Assembly: GCF_021369635.1 (NCBI RefSeq)
Contig: NZ_JAJNBZ010000010.1
Span: 62,001-126,000, forward strand
DNA: 64,000 nt
Direction of reading: 5' to 3'
Origin: Paenibacillus profundus
Lineage (GTDB): Bacteria; Bacillota; Bacilli; Paenibacillales; Paenibacillaceae
Shown: positions 1-9,947 of the stretch, piece by piece
How the letters are laid out: each line of letters starts with the position of its first letter
Position numbering within the stretch: the first letter of the stretch is position 1
Notes under the pieces: generated by a model
The model's database searches: none
What the model was told of the DNA's origin: nothing
What the model saw: only the letters and a program-made list of their open reading frames with translations
Program-made: the position numbers and the translations under genes

Positions 1-49
1 GGTACACGAAAAGATAAACAGACAAATGGGAGGAGAGGGAAGAGTGGCC

Positions 50-151
50 ATGTATAGAGAGAGAAGAAACAGAAGAATATGGAATGAAAAAGGTAACCGT
101 TTTTATAATAATTACGGTACAGATTATGATTACGGTACAGATACGGTGTAA
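50..151 (+). CDS. possible 33-residue basic small ORF
   Basis: A short ATG-started frame follows an AGGAGAGGGA stretch at a plausible ribosome-site distance. The predicted peptide is arginine-rich at its N-terminus and ends in a duplicated Tyr-Gly-Thr-Asp motif, encoded by a direct repeat of TTACGGTACAGAT. The frame stays open back to position 2, so it could instead be the 3' end of a gene that begins before the window. No family was recognised. Confidence 0.25.
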   Translation: MYRERRNRRIWNEKGNRFYNNYGTDYDYGTDTV

Positions 152-205
152 GGCGTTACATGGAACTTCTATCAATCAACAAGTATAGATAAGGAGGGTC
201 AACTG

Positions 206-1183
206 ATGGCGCGATTAACAGTCAGCCCTGATGCAGAGAGTGGGATGAGCCTTGGTAATCCCAAGAAAAAGAAGAACAACTTCACTCGATTTTTCGGACA
301 AATAGATTTGCAGTTGATGGTCATACCCGCTTTAATACTTATATTTGTATTTAGCTATATTCCGATGTACGGTGTTCTGATCGCGTTTCAGGACTATAAA
401 ATCGGCAGCGGCAGCTTCCTGAGCAGCCCTTGGGTCGGATTGAAGCACTTCAAGGCCTTCTTCGACTCACCCGATTTCAATGTCGTTATGCGCAATACAA
501 TTGTCATCAGCTTTTTGAAACTCATCATCGGTTTTCCCGCGCCGATCATACTGGCGCTCATGTTGAATGAAGTCCGCAAAATCGTGTTCAAGCGAGTCGT
601 GCAAACGATTACCTATTTGCCGCACTTCATGTCATGGGTTATCGTCGGCGGCATGGTCAGCACGATGCTTGCGACGGATAATGGCAGCATTAACATGCTG
701 CTCGAGACGCTGAGGGTCATCGACGACCCGATTAACTTCTTGTCTATGTCCGAATATTTCTGGAGTATTCTGGTAACAACCAACGTCTGGAAAGAAATCG
801 GGTTCGGTTCCATCGTATACTTGGCTGCCATTGCGGGTATCGACCCGCATATGTATGAAGCCGCTTCCATGGACGGAGCGAACCGCTTCAAACAAATATA
901 CTTGATAACGCTTCCGAGCATCATGCCGGTTGTTACTATCTTCCTCATATTGGCTATAGGCAACCTGTTGAGCGCAGGCTTCGAAGACATTCTCATTCTT
1001 GCCTCGAATCCGGCGTTGAGGGATGTGTCCGACGTTATTGATACGTACGTCATACGAGTCGGTATTAATAATTACCGGTATTCCTATGCGACCGCCGTTG
1101 GTTTGTTCAAGGCTGTCATCAGCGTCGGCTTGCTCACGATAGCCAACTACGTAGCTAGAAGAGCAGGTAACAGCCTGTGGTAG
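206..1183 (+). CDS. LplB-type carbohydrate ABC transporter permease (importer 1)
   Basis: Inner-membrane permease of the LplB/COG4209 group that carries oligosaccharides across the membrane with a second permease, a lipoprotein and a shared ATPase encoded elsewhere. The 325-residue length fits the family. A polar N-terminus is followed by about six hydrophobic segments, the first near residues 33-55. The cytoplasmic EAA loop appears around residue 215 as YEAASMDGANRF, the contact for the ATPase. The start has a strong AAGGAGGG site. Three importer genes follow in order (permease, permease, binding protein), then a regulator pair. The protein is closely similar along its length to the product at 25970-26899, so the two are paralogs. 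The substrate cannot be read directly; uronate-containing oligosaccharides are plausible from the block at 15.6-21.8 kb. Confidence 0.93.
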   Translation: MARLTVSPDAESGMSLGNPKKKKNNFTRFFGQIDLQLMVIPALILIFVFSYIPMYGVLIAFQDYKIGSGSFLSSPWVGLKHFKAFFDSPDFNVVMRNTIVISFLKLIIGFPAPIILALMLNEVRKIVFKRVVQTITYLPHFMSWVIVGGMVSTMLATDNGSINMLLETLRVIDDPINFLSMSEYFWSILVTTNVWKEIGFGSIVYLAAIAGIDPHMYEAASMDGANRFKQIYLITLPSIMPVVTIFLILAIGNLLSAGFEDILILASNPALRDVSDVIDTYVIRVGINNYRYSYATAVGLFKAVISVGLLTIANYVARRAGNSLW

Positions 1184-1207
1184 TTAGGACACATTTAGAG
1201 GGGGTGC

Positions 1208-2110
1208 ATGTCGGTGGTGCGTGAAAGCTTCGGCGATCGGTGTTTGACCGTTTTCATTTATGCGTTTCTTACAATTCTTGCCTTTTCAACTTTTTATCCG
1301 TTCTGGAATGCCATCGTCATCTCATTTAACGAAGGTATGGATACGACCAGAGGCGGAGTTACCTTTTGGCCGCGGGAGTTTACGTTAGAGAACTACTCTA
1401 TCGTCTTCAAGGATGAACGATTGATGAACGGCTTTGTCATCTCCGTTCTGCGTACGATAATCGGTACCATATCCGCCATATTGGCGACGGCCATTTTCTC
1501 ATACGGAATGTCGAAAAAGGAGCTAATGGGACGCAAGTATTATATGATTATGTGCGTTTTTACGATGTATTTTACCGGCGGGCTCATTCCGTCTTTCCTG
1601 CTTATTCGCAGTCTCGGATTGATGAACTCGTTCTGGGTGTTTATCATCCCTTCGCTCATTGGCGTGTGGAACATGATTATTTTCCGAACGTTCTTCCGGG
1701 GGCTTCCAGCAGGCCTGGAGGAATCCGCTAAGATTGACGGCTGCGGCAACTGGGGAACGCTGTTCCGCATCGTGCTGCCGCTGTCGGGGCCCGTGGTCGC
1801 GACGCTATCGCTGTTCACGGCGGTTGCGCACTGGAACGAATGGTTTACGGCGAGCATTTACATTTCAAAGGAGGAATTGCTCCCGATTCAAACCATTCTG
1901 AAGCAAATTCTTGCTTCCAATATCGTATCCGAGCAGACAGCCGGCATGGATTCCGCGGCTCTGGCACGCATGCAGCAGGCGAAGACCGTCACGAGCAAGT
2001 CGCTCTCCATGGCGACGATGATGGTGGCGACAATACCTATCGTCATGGTGTATCCTTTCGTTCAGAAGTATTTCGTTAAAGGGGTACTCGTCGGATCCTT
2101 GAAGGAGTAG
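1208..2110 (+). CDS. YtcP/LplC-type carbohydrate ABC transporter permease (importer 1)
   Basis: Second membrane permease of the importer, COG0395 type, 300 residues with six predicted membrane segments. The EAA-like loop is visible as LEESAKIDGCGNW near residue 175. The C-terminus has the KYFVKGVLVGSLKE ending usual in this group. It begins 24 nt after the preceding stop with a GAGGGGG site close to the ATG, so it is co-transcribed. It pairs with the LplB-like permease. Its paralog lies at 26930-27826. Confidence 0.93.
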   Translation: MSVVRESFGDRCLTVFIYAFLTILAFSTFYPFWNAIVISFNEGMDTTRGGVTFWPREFTLENYSIVFKDERLMNGFVISVLRTIIGTISAILATAIFSYGMSKKELMGRKYYMIMCVFTMYFTGGLIPSFLLIRSLGLMNSFWVFIIPSLIGVWNMIIFRTFFRGLPAGLEESAKIDGCGNWGTLFRIVLPLSGPVVATLSLFTAVAHWNEWFTASIYISKEELLPIQTILKQILASNIVSEQTAGMDSAALARMQQAKTVTSKSLSMATMMVATIPIVMVYPFVQKYFVKGVLVGSLKE

Positions 2111-2193
2111 ACGAATCTGGATTGGCCCGATAACGCGTTTAGAGCAATTTGCTTTAAACATAAAATTAAGTGTTGAAAGGGGAAAACAGCGAG

Positions 2194-3867
2194 ATGAAGA
2201 ATAGGAGAAAGCTGTTCGTTAGTGTCATGTCCGTGTTGATGGTTCTATCTTTGCTTGTCGGTTGCAGCGGCAATAGTGGTACGAATGCGGAACCGCCGAA
2301 GCAGGAATCGAATGCTGGACAGACCGAGGAGAAGCAGGGAGGGGAACAAGCCTCTCAGCTGTATGAGCTAGGCAAAGAGCCGCTCGATTTCACGTTGTTC
2401 GGCAACTATGAGTGGTACACGATGCCGCCGTGGGGCAAAGACGAGACGACCGCCTGGATTAAAGAGAACAAGAAAGTGACCATCAAAGAGATTCCGAACG
2501 GCGGCAATAACGTGCAGAAGCTCAACACGATGATTGCTTCCGGCGAGCTGCCGGATGTCATCTGGGGCGAGCGGGGCGCTGATGTGGAACGGCTGCGCGA
2601 AGCGGGCATGCTTGTAGCGCTGGATGATTACGTCGATAAATATCCGAACCTGAAAAAGTGGCTAGATTCAAAGGCGCTGAACATGCTGCGTTCGCCGGAT
2701 GGGAAATTGTATCAATTCCCGAACTGGTATACGAACCGTCCAAATGGCAATGCCGGCTGGGTCGTGAATAAAAAAATCTATACGGAGCTCGGTTCGCCTA
2801 AATTAGAAACGACCGACGATCTGTACACTTATTTGAAAATGGTAAAAGAGAAATACCCGGATGTCATCCCATTTGAGACGGACTTGGCAAAAGATGGCCA
2901 CGGTATCGATCAGCTGTACTCCGCCTTCAAGGAGAACAACCTGAGCTTTACGCGATATTTCGCGGTGCCAGATGGCGATAAGATGAAGTCGATTTACAAG
3001 GATGAAGCGTTCCGCGAATCGGTCGTCTTCGCGGCAAAGCTGTTCCGCGAGAAGTTGATTACACAAGATGCGATGACGCAAACTCAAGACCAAGTCAAGG
3101 AAAAAATGATGAACGGGCGCGTTGCGGTTTATGCATCTTCCAATCCGACGGTCAATGGAATGCAGGCGCATTCCGAATTGACGAAGAAGGATCCAGATGC
3201 CGGATATTTCATGGTGTGGCCAATTTATAAGGAAGGTCTGGACAAAAACAAGATCTATCCAGGCACGTACAACAAGCTTGGCTGGAACGCGGCCGTCATT
3301 ACGACGAGCGCAAAAAATCCGGAAGCAATCTTCGCTTTCCTCGACTGGTATACGGGGTCTGAAGGGATGACTCTTCAGATGTGGGGACTGGAAGGCGAGT
3401 ATTGGAAAGGGTTAGAAGCTGATGGAGTTACACCGAAGTTTACGGAAAAATATACGACTGACAAGGAAGGACTTGCAAAATACCAATCTAAAATGGATCC
3501 GCTCATGTGGGTAGGCAATACGGTCTATGTTGATGATATTAAAGGTAAATTCGAAGCGACGCTTCCAGATAATGAACGGAATTGGTCCACTTACTGGCAA
3601 TATGAGATTACATGGAAGACACAGGGCGATTCGACCGAATTCATTAATTTGAATCCACTGCCGGAGACGGAAGAAGGCATCGTTCATCAGCGCGTTAAAG
3701 ATACATGGTTGAAGGCGCGGGCGCAAGCATTGTACGCGAAGTCAGACCAAGAGGCTCTAGACATTCTGGATAAGGCGCATGAAGATTCCATGGCGGCAGG
3801 CTTCCAGCAGGTGCTCGACTTCTACGCGACGAGATGGCATGAGAACTTAAAGATTATTAACGGTTAA
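2194..3867 (+). CDS. extracellular sugar-binding lipoprotein (importer 1)
   Basis: Substrate-binding lipoprotein of the large LplA/YtcQ type, 557 residues from the chosen start. The ATG at 2194 follows GAAAGGGG and gives a lipoprotein signal: a basic N-terminus, a hydrophobic stretch and the lipobox LVGC with Cys24 as the lipidation site. A GTG at 2170 is in frame but would add residues ahead of the signal. After the Cys comes a Gly/Ser/Glu-rich tether, then the solute-binding fold with the motif FGNYEWYTMPPWG. It binds oligosaccharides outside the membrane for the two permeases upstream. Closely paralogous to 27938-29569. A terminator follows. Confidence 0.93.
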   Translation: MKNRRKLFVSVMSVLMVLSLLVGCSGNSGTNAEPPKQESNAGQTEEKQGGEQASQLYELGKEPLDFTLFGNYEWYTMPPWGKDETTAWIKENKKVTIKEIPNGGNNVQKLNTMIASGELPDVIWGERGADVERLREAGMLVALDDYVDKYPNLKKWLDSKALNMLRSPDGKLYQFPNWYTNRPNGNAGWVVNKKIYTELGSPKLETTDDLYTYLKMVKEKYPDVIPFETDLAKDGHGIDQLYSAFKENNLSFTRYFAVPDGDKMKSIYKDEAFRESVVFAAKLFREKLITQDAMTQTQDQVKEKMMNGRVAVYASSNPTVNGMQAHSELTKKDPDAGYFMVWPIYKEGLDKNKIYPGTYNKLGWNAAVITTSAKNPEAIFAFLDWYTGSEGMTLQMWGLEGEYWKGLEADGVTPKFTEKYTTDKEGLAKYQSKMDPLMWVGNTVYVDDIKGKFEATLPDNERNWSTYWQYEITWKTQGDSTEFINLNPLPETEEGIVHQRVKDTWLKARAQALYAKSDQEALDILDKAHEDSMAAGFQQVLDFYATRWHENLKIING

Positions 3868-3892
3868 TTTTTATGCTATAAGATGTACACTG

Positions 3893-3927
3893 CGAGGGGG
3901 ACCCATTGACGGGGATCCCCTCGTTTT
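3893..3927 (+). terminator. intrinsic terminator after importer 1
   Basis: Inverted repeat CGAGGGG/CCCCTCG followed directly by TTTT. It separates the importer genes from the downstream regulator pair. Confidence 0.75.
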
Positions 3928-4068
3928 GTGTGTAAGAGCATCAGACGTACAAGCATGTAACCGATTTAACTTTTCAAGTGGCTGCGGTAGAGGGTATACT
4001 TGCAATATAGTTGTAAATATTCGACATCAGCGGATCGTGATAATATGTCACAGGAGGAGTCTGCATAC

Positions 4069-5652
4069 ATGTACAAAGTACTGCTGGCGGATGATGAGAT
4101 GCTCGATTTGGAAGGGATGAAGCAGTTCATTCCTTGGTCTGAGCTCGGTCTTGAAGTGGTGGGTGCGGTTAACAACGGCTTTTCGGCCTGTGAAGTAATG
4201 GAACAGCAGTCTATCGATATTTTAGTGACGGATGTAAATATGCCGAATATGTCCGGTCTGGAGCTTGCACGGCGAGCCATCGATAAGAGATCAGATGTTC
4301 GGATTATTTTTGTAAGCGGTTACCAGGATTTCCATTACGTGAAGCAAGCGCTTTCCCTGAAAGCATGCAGTTATGTGTTGAAGCCTATGGATGATGATGA
4401 ATTGGTAGCCTCTCTTCATAAAGTCATCCAAGAACTGGATGAAGAGAAACGGCGGCGGGAGACAGAAGAAGATTATCAGCATATGATTCCGCTGGCGAAG
4501 AACGACCTGCTCATCCGTATCTTTGAAGGAGATCTGTCGTGGTATCGGTCCGGGGGCTCCATGAGGCTGGCCTCTTCCTATGGATTGGATGCGTTGAAGT
4601 GGCCGGTTCGAGTGGCTGTGATGGAACTGGATGATGCGGTGTGGCTGCAGCCGGGCAGCAGCGAAGCGGCGCACCAGGACATGCGCGCCGCATTTCTGTA
4701 CGAGATTCGCGAGATCAGTCTCCGGCATGGCATGCCCCATTGCTGCAAGCTGTCGCGGCAGCGTCTGGCCATCGTGATGCATGATGACGGCGTTCGCGAT
4801 TGCATCGACGAGATGTATAATTCGATGAATTCAAAATTATCCCTTTCCATGACGATTGGCTTGGGCAAGCCGATACAAAGCTTGGACCAAGTGCATATTT
4901 CATATAAACAGGCTCTGGAAGCGCTGGACGGCAAAATGTTCCTCGGCAGAGGCAATCTTATCGACTACGAAGATGTTAAACGCGCACCGGAGCTGAAGGA
5001 TGCAAGAACGCTCGATATCCGCTTGGACGCGTTGTTCAAGGCGATGTCTCAATATGAGCTGGTGAGCATTCACGACGAGATAGAGAATCTGTTCCAGTCG
5101 GTGTGCTCGCTCCGTTCGAAATTTACAATCCATAATTTGGCGATGTATATGGTGTGGAAGCTGGATCAGTATCTGGATTCCAACGATGAAAATTTGTTCG
5201 ACATGTTGGGCATGGAGCTGCATAATCTTGATATTTTGCTGCAATTCGAGACGGTTGGAGATATTCGTTCATGGCTCATCCGCAAAGTGTTCGAAATTTC
5301 CGAGATGCTGCATGAAAAAGAAAGATCCAAAAACAGCAAGCTCATCCGGGAAATTTTGAAGACCGTGAAGGAACGCTCGCATGAGAACATCACGTTGAAA
5401 GACATATCTCATCAATTTTCATTTTCGCCGAACTATTTGGGACATATGTTCAAGGAAGAGGTGGGCAAGACCTTCAGTGAGATGCTCATCCAAATCAGAA
5501 TGGAGCGGGCATGCGACCTGCTCAAGGATCAGACACTCAAAATTTACGAAGTTGCCAATCAAGTGGGATATCGGTACATTCCGTATTTTAGCAGACAGTT
5601 CAAGGAAACCTTCGGTATGACGCCTATGGAATTCCGCAAACGAGAGTTGTGA
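4069..5652 (+). CDS. YesN-type response regulator, receiver plus AraC DNA-binding domain
   Basis: Response regulator of 527 residues. The N-terminal receiver has the acidic pair in LLADDE, phospho-acceptor Asp55 in LVTDVNMPN and the conserved Lys105 in YVLKP. A long middle linker domain follows, then two AraC helix-turn-helix motifs in the last 100 residues, including FSPNYLGHMFKEEVGKTF. The ATG at 4069 has AGGAGG upstream and starts exactly at the receiver fold; an in-frame extension to 4000 has no ribosome site. It lies 13 nt before the sensor kinase gene and after importer 1, so it very likely activates that importer in response to extracellular sugar. Confidence 0.93.
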   Translation: MYKVLLADDEMLDLEGMKQFIPWSELGLEVVGAVNNGFSACEVMEQQSIDILVTDVNMPNMSGLELARRAIDKRSDVRIIFVSGYQDFHYVKQALSLKACSYVLKPMDDDELVASLHKVIQELDEEKRRRETEEDYQHMIPLAKNDLLIRIFEGDLSWYRSGGSMRLASSYGLDALKWPVRVAVMELDDAVWLQPGSSEAAHQDMRAAFLYEIREISLRHGMPHCCKLSRQRLAIVMHDDGVRDCIDEMYNSMNSKLSLSMTIGLGKPIQSLDQVHISYKQALEALDGKMFLGRGNLIDYEDVKRAPELKDARTLDIRLDALFKAMSQYELVSIHDEIENLFQSVCSLRSKFTIHNLAMYMVWKLDQYLDSNDENLFDMLGMELHNLDILLQFETVGDIRSWLIRKVFEISEMLHEKERSKNSKLIREILKTVKERSHENITLKDISHQFSFSPNYLGHMFKEEVGKTFSEMLIQIRMERACDLLKDQTLKIYEVANQVGYRYIPYFSRQFKETFGMTPMEFRKREL

Positions 5653-5665
5653 CGGAGGACAAATC

Positions 5666-7420
5666 ATGTCAATGCGTATACAAGCAAAAAAACCGAAATA
5701 TTTGCCGTTCGGCTATAAGCTGATGCTTACCTATATGGTTTTTATTATCATTCCGGTCATTGCCATCGGATATTTTTCGCATTCCATGTACCAGGATTCC
5801 ATCCGCAAGCAGACAAGGTCGAACATTCAGGGCACTCTGCTGCAAATTCGGGATAATATCCAGTATAAAATGGAGGACGTTCAGCGCGTGTCGTCCATGC
5901 TCTATTTCGACTACTCGCTCGTTACACAGCTGCGCAGCTACGAGGAAGGCTGGGAGAGCTATGAGCGGACGACAAAAATTGTGACGCCAAAGTTCAATAT
6001 TGCGCTTAATGCGACCGGCTTGGACTTAGCGATGTACTTGTTTCTGGCCAACGATACGCTGCCTGAAATCTATCATGGTTCATTTACGAACGAAAATCCA
6101 GAAAAACTGGAACGAAATTATAATCTATACCATTTAAAACGTATTACGGACAAACCATGGTACCAAAATTATCCTATAGAGCAATACGGTGAGACGATGC
6201 GATGGCAGCAGGTGGAACGGGACGGGGACTTCGGCCGCATTTCTTTGCTGCGCCGTCTAGTGGACAGCAAAGTACCCCTCCGATTGAAGGAGATCGGATT
6301 TATCCGGCTGAGCGTTCGCATTCAGGAGCTGTTTCAAAGCGTCGATTACCGAAAGATCGATGAAGGCAGCGTTTTGGCCATTAAGGATGAACAGGGGAAC
6401 ATTCTGTACCAGTCGGGTGTCCTGCCGAACGGTCTTAATGCTGAGAATATTCCGAAGAGCCATTATCTAACGATTAAGGAAACGATGAGCCAACCGGCCT
6501 GGGAATTGGTTGCTTACGTGCCTACGACCATTATGGAACGCGATTCGATGAAGGTCCGCATGTTCATTATTGGAATCTGTCTGTTGTGCGGGATCGTTTT
6601 TACGTTTGCGGGTATTTTTATTTCCAGATATTTCTCCATCCGCATGACGAAGATCGTATCCGTTCTTAACGCCTTCCGTGAAGGGGATCTTCACAAGCGC
6701 ATGACCTACAAGGGCAAAGATGAATTCTCGCAAATTGCGGTGGCGCTCAATGAGATGGGGCAAAATATAGGCGATCTGATTCAAGAAGTATATATGACGC
6801 AAATTCAGAAAAAGGAAGCGGAGCTGGAATCGCTGCAAGCGCAGATCAATCCGCATTTTTTATATAATACGCTCTCGTCCATAAGCCGCTTGGCCAAGTT
6901 CGGCGAGACGGATAAACTGCACCGCATGGTGATGGATTTGGCGAAATTTTATCGGTTGGCGTTGAATGACGGGCAGATGATTATTTCAGTACATAAAGAG
7001 CTTGAGCAAGCAAAGGCCTATATCGATATTCAAAAAATTAAATATGGGGACCGGATGGAAGTCATGTTCGATATCGATCCGGACATCTTGTCATATCGTA
7101 CGGTTAAGCTTGTGCTGCAACCATTTATTGAGAACGTGCTGGAGCATGCGTGGTGCGGAGACCGGATTCACATTCGGGTTGTCGGCAAAAAGGAAAGGAA
7201 TGAAATTGTGTTTCGCATCATTGACGACGGGGTAGGTACGACTGCGGAGCGTATCCGTCAAATATTTGATATGCGTGATCATGTAAATGCGGGCTACGGG
7301 ATTCGCAATGTCGATCAGCGAATTAAGCTGCATTATGGAGCACAGTATGGGATAAGCATCTTCAGCCGCTTGGGCGTCGGCACTTCGGTAACGATTCGAA
7401 TTCCGGCAAAGCGTAATTAA
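5666..7420 (+). CDS. YesM-type sensor histidine kinase
   Basis: Membrane sensor kinase of 584 residues. A first transmembrane helix near residues 18-40 and a second near 290-315 flank an extracellular sensing domain of about 250 residues. A HAMP segment follows, then the His_kinase domain with NPHFLYNTLSS (phospho-acceptor His397), and an ATPase domain with the N-box FIENVLEHA and the Gly-rich GYGIRNVDQR. The GGAGGA site gives a clear ATG. It forms a two-component pair with the AraC-type regulator just upstream and probably senses the sugar, or its loaded binding protein, for importer 1. Confidence 0.93.
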   Translation: MSMRIQAKKPKYLPFGYKLMLTYMVFIIIPVIAIGYFSHSMYQDSIRKQTRSNIQGTLLQIRDNIQYKMEDVQRVSSMLYFDYSLVTQLRSYEEGWESYERTTKIVTPKFNIALNATGLDLAMYLFLANDTLPEIYHGSFTNENPEKLERNYNLYHLKRITDKPWYQNYPIEQYGETMRWQQVERDGDFGRISLLRRLVDSKVPLRLKEIGFIRLSVRIQELFQSVDYRKIDEGSVLAIKDEQGNILYQSGVLPNGLNAENIPKSHYLTIKETMSQPAWELVAYVPTTIMERDSMKVRMFIIGICLLCGIVFTFAGIFISRYFSIRMTKIVSVLNAFREGDLHKRMTYKGKDEFSQIAVALNEMGQNIGDLIQEVYMTQIQKKEAELESLQAQINPHFLYNTLSSISRLAKFGETDKLHRMVMDLAKFYRLALNDGQMIISVHKELEQAKAYIDIQKIKYGDRMEVMFDIDPDILSYRTVKLVLQPFIENVLEHAWCGDRIHIRVVGKKERNEIVFRIIDDGVGTTAERIRQIFDMRDHVNAGYGIRNVDQRIKLHYGAQYGISIFSRLGVGTSVTIRIPAKRN

Positions 7421-7491
7421 TTTCCCACCAAGTACCAGACATCCTGTATAATAGACAAATATGCATTTTGTTCTGGAATGGAGGGAAAGGA

Positions 7492-8088
7492 TTGAATACG
7501 AGGTCATTGGCCTATGTGGCTGTTCGACTGTTGGCGCTGTACTTCTTCATTACTTCCATCGTTCAATTATCGAATGTGGCGCAAGTTAGCCTGCCACCGC
7601 TCTTATACAATAAAGAAGCATTGTCTCATGATATGAATCAGAATGTAATACTCATCGTGATGATGCTGCTTCCGGCTGTCGTCATGCTGCTTGCCGCTTG
7701 CGTCTTATGGTGGTCGGCCTACCGTATTTCAGGCGCGTTATCCCCGTCAGGAATGAATGAGACCGCCTTTTTGATACGGGAAGCAGAACGGGACGACGAG
7801 CCAGTGCCGCTCCGCACGAAGACTCATGCGCTTGCTCCGCTGACGAAGCCGTTGCTTCAGATAGCACTGGGCATATCCGGAATTATTTTGCTGGTGTTGA
7901 GCATTCCTGAGTTCATTCATATGATTGTGACGCTGTCTTATGTGGATACGGGAATGTACCCGGATCAGATGCAGCGAGAGTTCAATGCAAGCTTCCTGCA
8001 AATTATCGTGAAGCTGTTGCTCGGCTTCTGTCTCACGATAAGTGCAGGCGGAATCACACGGTTTATTACGCGCTCCCATACGACGTAG
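7492..8088 (+). CDS. unknown four-helix membrane protein
   Basis: No family was recognised. The 198-residue product has four hydrophobic segments, near residues 6-28, 46-72, 115-142 and 163-188, with a charged loop of about 40 residues between the second and third. The TTG at 7492 is preferred because GGAGGGAAAGG lies upstream; a TTG at 7468 has no such site. A TATAAT hexamer at 7447-7452 could be its -10 box, without a convincing -35. The gene lies between a sensor kinase and a signal peptidase gene, which does not suggest a function. Confidence 0.7.
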   Translation: MNTRSLAYVAVRLLALYFFITSIVQLSNVAQVSLPPLLYNKEALSHDMNQNVILIVMMLLPAVVMLLAACVLWWSAYRISGALSPSGMNETAFLIREAERDDEPVPLRTKTHALAPLTKPLLQIALGISGIILLVLSIPEFIHMIVTLSYVDTGMYPDQMQREFNASFLQIIVKLLLGFCLTISAGGITRFITRSHTT

Positions 8089-8166
8089 CTTTGACGATGG
8101 ATAGCATAGAAGACGAGCAACGATAATGCGCAGATGGAGCGTGTTTGGGTAAGAGGAGGAATGATG

Positions 8167-8670
8167 ATGGATAATAGATGGAAATTGATTGTGAGAGGCT
8201 ACATTATTCCGATTATACTAGTGTTCAGCCTCAGCTTTCTTGTGCAGAAGGTTGCATATGCCCAAGTTGTCGTACAACAGCATTCGATGCAAAATACGTA
8301 CCATCCGGGAGATCGGCTCATCGAAAATAAATGGGTATACCATTGGTCCGATCCGGCATATGGAGATGTAGTCATTATTGATCCGACCTTCGACGGGAAA
8401 CGCTTCATTAAACGCGTCGTTGGCGCTGCAGGGGATACATTGGACCTTCGTGACGGTCATCTGATCGTCAATGGGAACGTCATTGACGAACCGTACGCGG
8501 AAGGAGAGACATGGCCGAGAGAAGTTGAGTTTCCTTGTGTCGTTCCTAAAGGGCATGTGTTCGTCCTAGGGGATAATCGCGAGATTAGCGAAGACAGCCG
8601 CAGGTTCGGGCCGGTGCCTGTGGCGAAGCTCGAAGGCAAAGTCGAATGGAAGGTATGGCCTCTGTGGTAA
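8167..8670 (+). CDS. lepB: type I signal peptidase
   Basis: Membrane-anchored serine peptidase (S26) that removes signal peptides from exported proteins. A single N-terminal helix at about residues 8-32 is followed by an extracellular catalytic domain. The nucleophile is Ser40 in QHSMQNTY and the general base is Lys82 in KRFIKRVVG. Box E is complete: GDNREISEDSRRFG. At 167 residues it matches the short SipS-like class. Three ATGs are stacked at 8161, 8164 and 8167; the last is best spaced (6 nt) from GAGGAGGA. It stands alone and ends before a shared terminator with the convergent degV-like gene. Confidence 0.9.
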   Translation: MDNRWKLIVRGYIIPIILVFSLSFLVQKVAYAQVVVQQHSMQNTYHPGDRLIENKWVYHWSDPAYGDVVIIDPTFDGKRFIKRVVGAAGDTLDLRDGHLIVNGNVIDEPYAEGETWPREVEFPCVVPKGHVFVLGDNREISEDSRRFGPVPVAKLEGKVEWKVWPLW

Positions 8671-8827
8671 ACCGAAGGGTCCCACATCTGCATGTTGGGG
8701 GAGACATTCATGCCGCATTATATTGGCAGGCGCATCATCTTGAGAGAATATCGGCAAGAAGATTCCGGCAATTCGCAAATGGGTGAATGACCCAAGAGGG
8801 CTGCAAGCGAAGGCACACACGAAATAG

Positions 8828-8871
8828 GAAAGCGGTGAATGTCCAGGCAGCTGCCCGGATTCACCGCTTTC
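8828..8871. terminator. bidirectional hairpin between convergent genes
   Basis: A perfect 13-bp inverted repeat, GAAAGCGGTGAAT/ATTCACCGCTTTC, with an 18-nt loop lies between the 3' ends of the signal peptidase gene and the degV-like gene. The T tracts on both sides are short, so termination strength is uncertain. Confidence 0.65.
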
Positions 8872-8876
8872 TTCGT

Positions 8877-9725
8877 TTATTGTAACGCGAACACTATCCC
8901 GATCGTGTTCGGACCGCAATGGCTGGAAATAACACAGCCGCAATCCGATATATAGACATGCTTGGCGCCGGTGCGCTGCTTCAGTTCCGACTGCAGCATG
9001 GCGGCATCATCGTGTGATAGCGAATGTGTTACGAATATCGTATCTAAATCCATGCTGCCTTGGAGGGACAGCGCGTTATTTTTCAACTGCTCGAGCGCTT
9101 TCTCACGTTTGCCGCGAATCTTGTTGGCAGGGGTCATTTTCCCTTCAATGACTTTGATGACCGGACGAATCTTCAACAGGCTGCCGATAATATTTTGCAA
9201 TCCGCTGCAGCGTCCTCCTTTATATAAATAATCCAGCGTGTCAATAATAAATTCCGTCTCGACTTTGCCCTTGACCGATTCTACCAACTGCACGACTTCA
9301 TCCAATGATTTCCCTGCTTCCAACGCTCGCGCCGCCTTCAGCACCTGAATTCCGATTCCGGTAGATAGATTCAATGAATCCATGACCTTAACCGTACCCT
9401 CTCCGAGCATTTCCCCTGCGATGGTTGCATTTTGAATCGTGGAAGACAATTGGGAGGACAGTCCAATGAATAATATCGTGTGCCCTTGATGTACATATGG
9501 TTCGAACGCCTTCATAAAATCAGCGGGAGATGGAGCCGATGTCTTCGGCAGCTTGCCAGATTCCTTTACTCGCTCATATAATTCGGGCGTCGTGATGTCT
9601 ACGCCGTCCCGGTAGGCTGTATCGTTGAAAGTAACGTATAACGGAATGATGCCGATATCGTATTGTTCAATCAGTTCTTTCGGCAGATCGCATGTACTGT
9701 CCGAAAATAGTTTTACGTTGTTCAT
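8877..9725 (-). CDS. DegV family fatty-acid-binding protein
   Basis: DegV-family proteins bind a fatty acid and in Gram-positive bacteria act as the FakB partner of the FakA kinase. The 282-residue length is typical. The N-terminal signature FSDSTCDLPKELIEQYDIG is present, as are the segment KTSAPSP and a C-terminal domain ending in THSLSHDDA and HCGPNTIGIVF. The ATG at 9725 has GGGAGGAAG upstream; an in-frame extension to 9767 lacks support. No fakA is nearby. Which lipid it binds cannot be read from sequence. Confidence 0.92.
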   Translation of the reverse strand: MNNVKLFSDSTCDLPKELIEQYDIGIIPLYVTFNDTAYRDGVDITTPELYERVKESGKLPKTSAPSPADFMKAFEPYVHQGHTILFIGLSSQLSSTIQNATIAGEMLGEGTVKVMDSLNLSTGIGIQVLKAARALEAGKSLDEVVQLVESVKGKVETEFIIDTLDYLYKGGRCSGLQNIIGSLLKIRPVIKVIEGKMTPANKIRGKREKALEQLKNNALSLQGSMDLDTIFVTHSLSHDDAAMLQSELKQRTGAKHVYISDCGCVISSHCGPNTIGIVFALQ

Positions 9726-9947
9726 GATGCTTCCTCCCGAATGATATGTAACCTTTCCATGAGACATCTAACCATTATACTGCAAAATGAAAAAACATAC
9801 ATGCGCCAGCCCCATTGACGGCTGTAGAAAAATGTTCCAAATTCCGCTGGTTGTTGCGTGCGATATGCCATGAGGGTATACTGAAACAGAATTTACACTA
9901 CATACGGGTATGAATATATCGAATGGAAAGGATATAGAGCAGCGAAG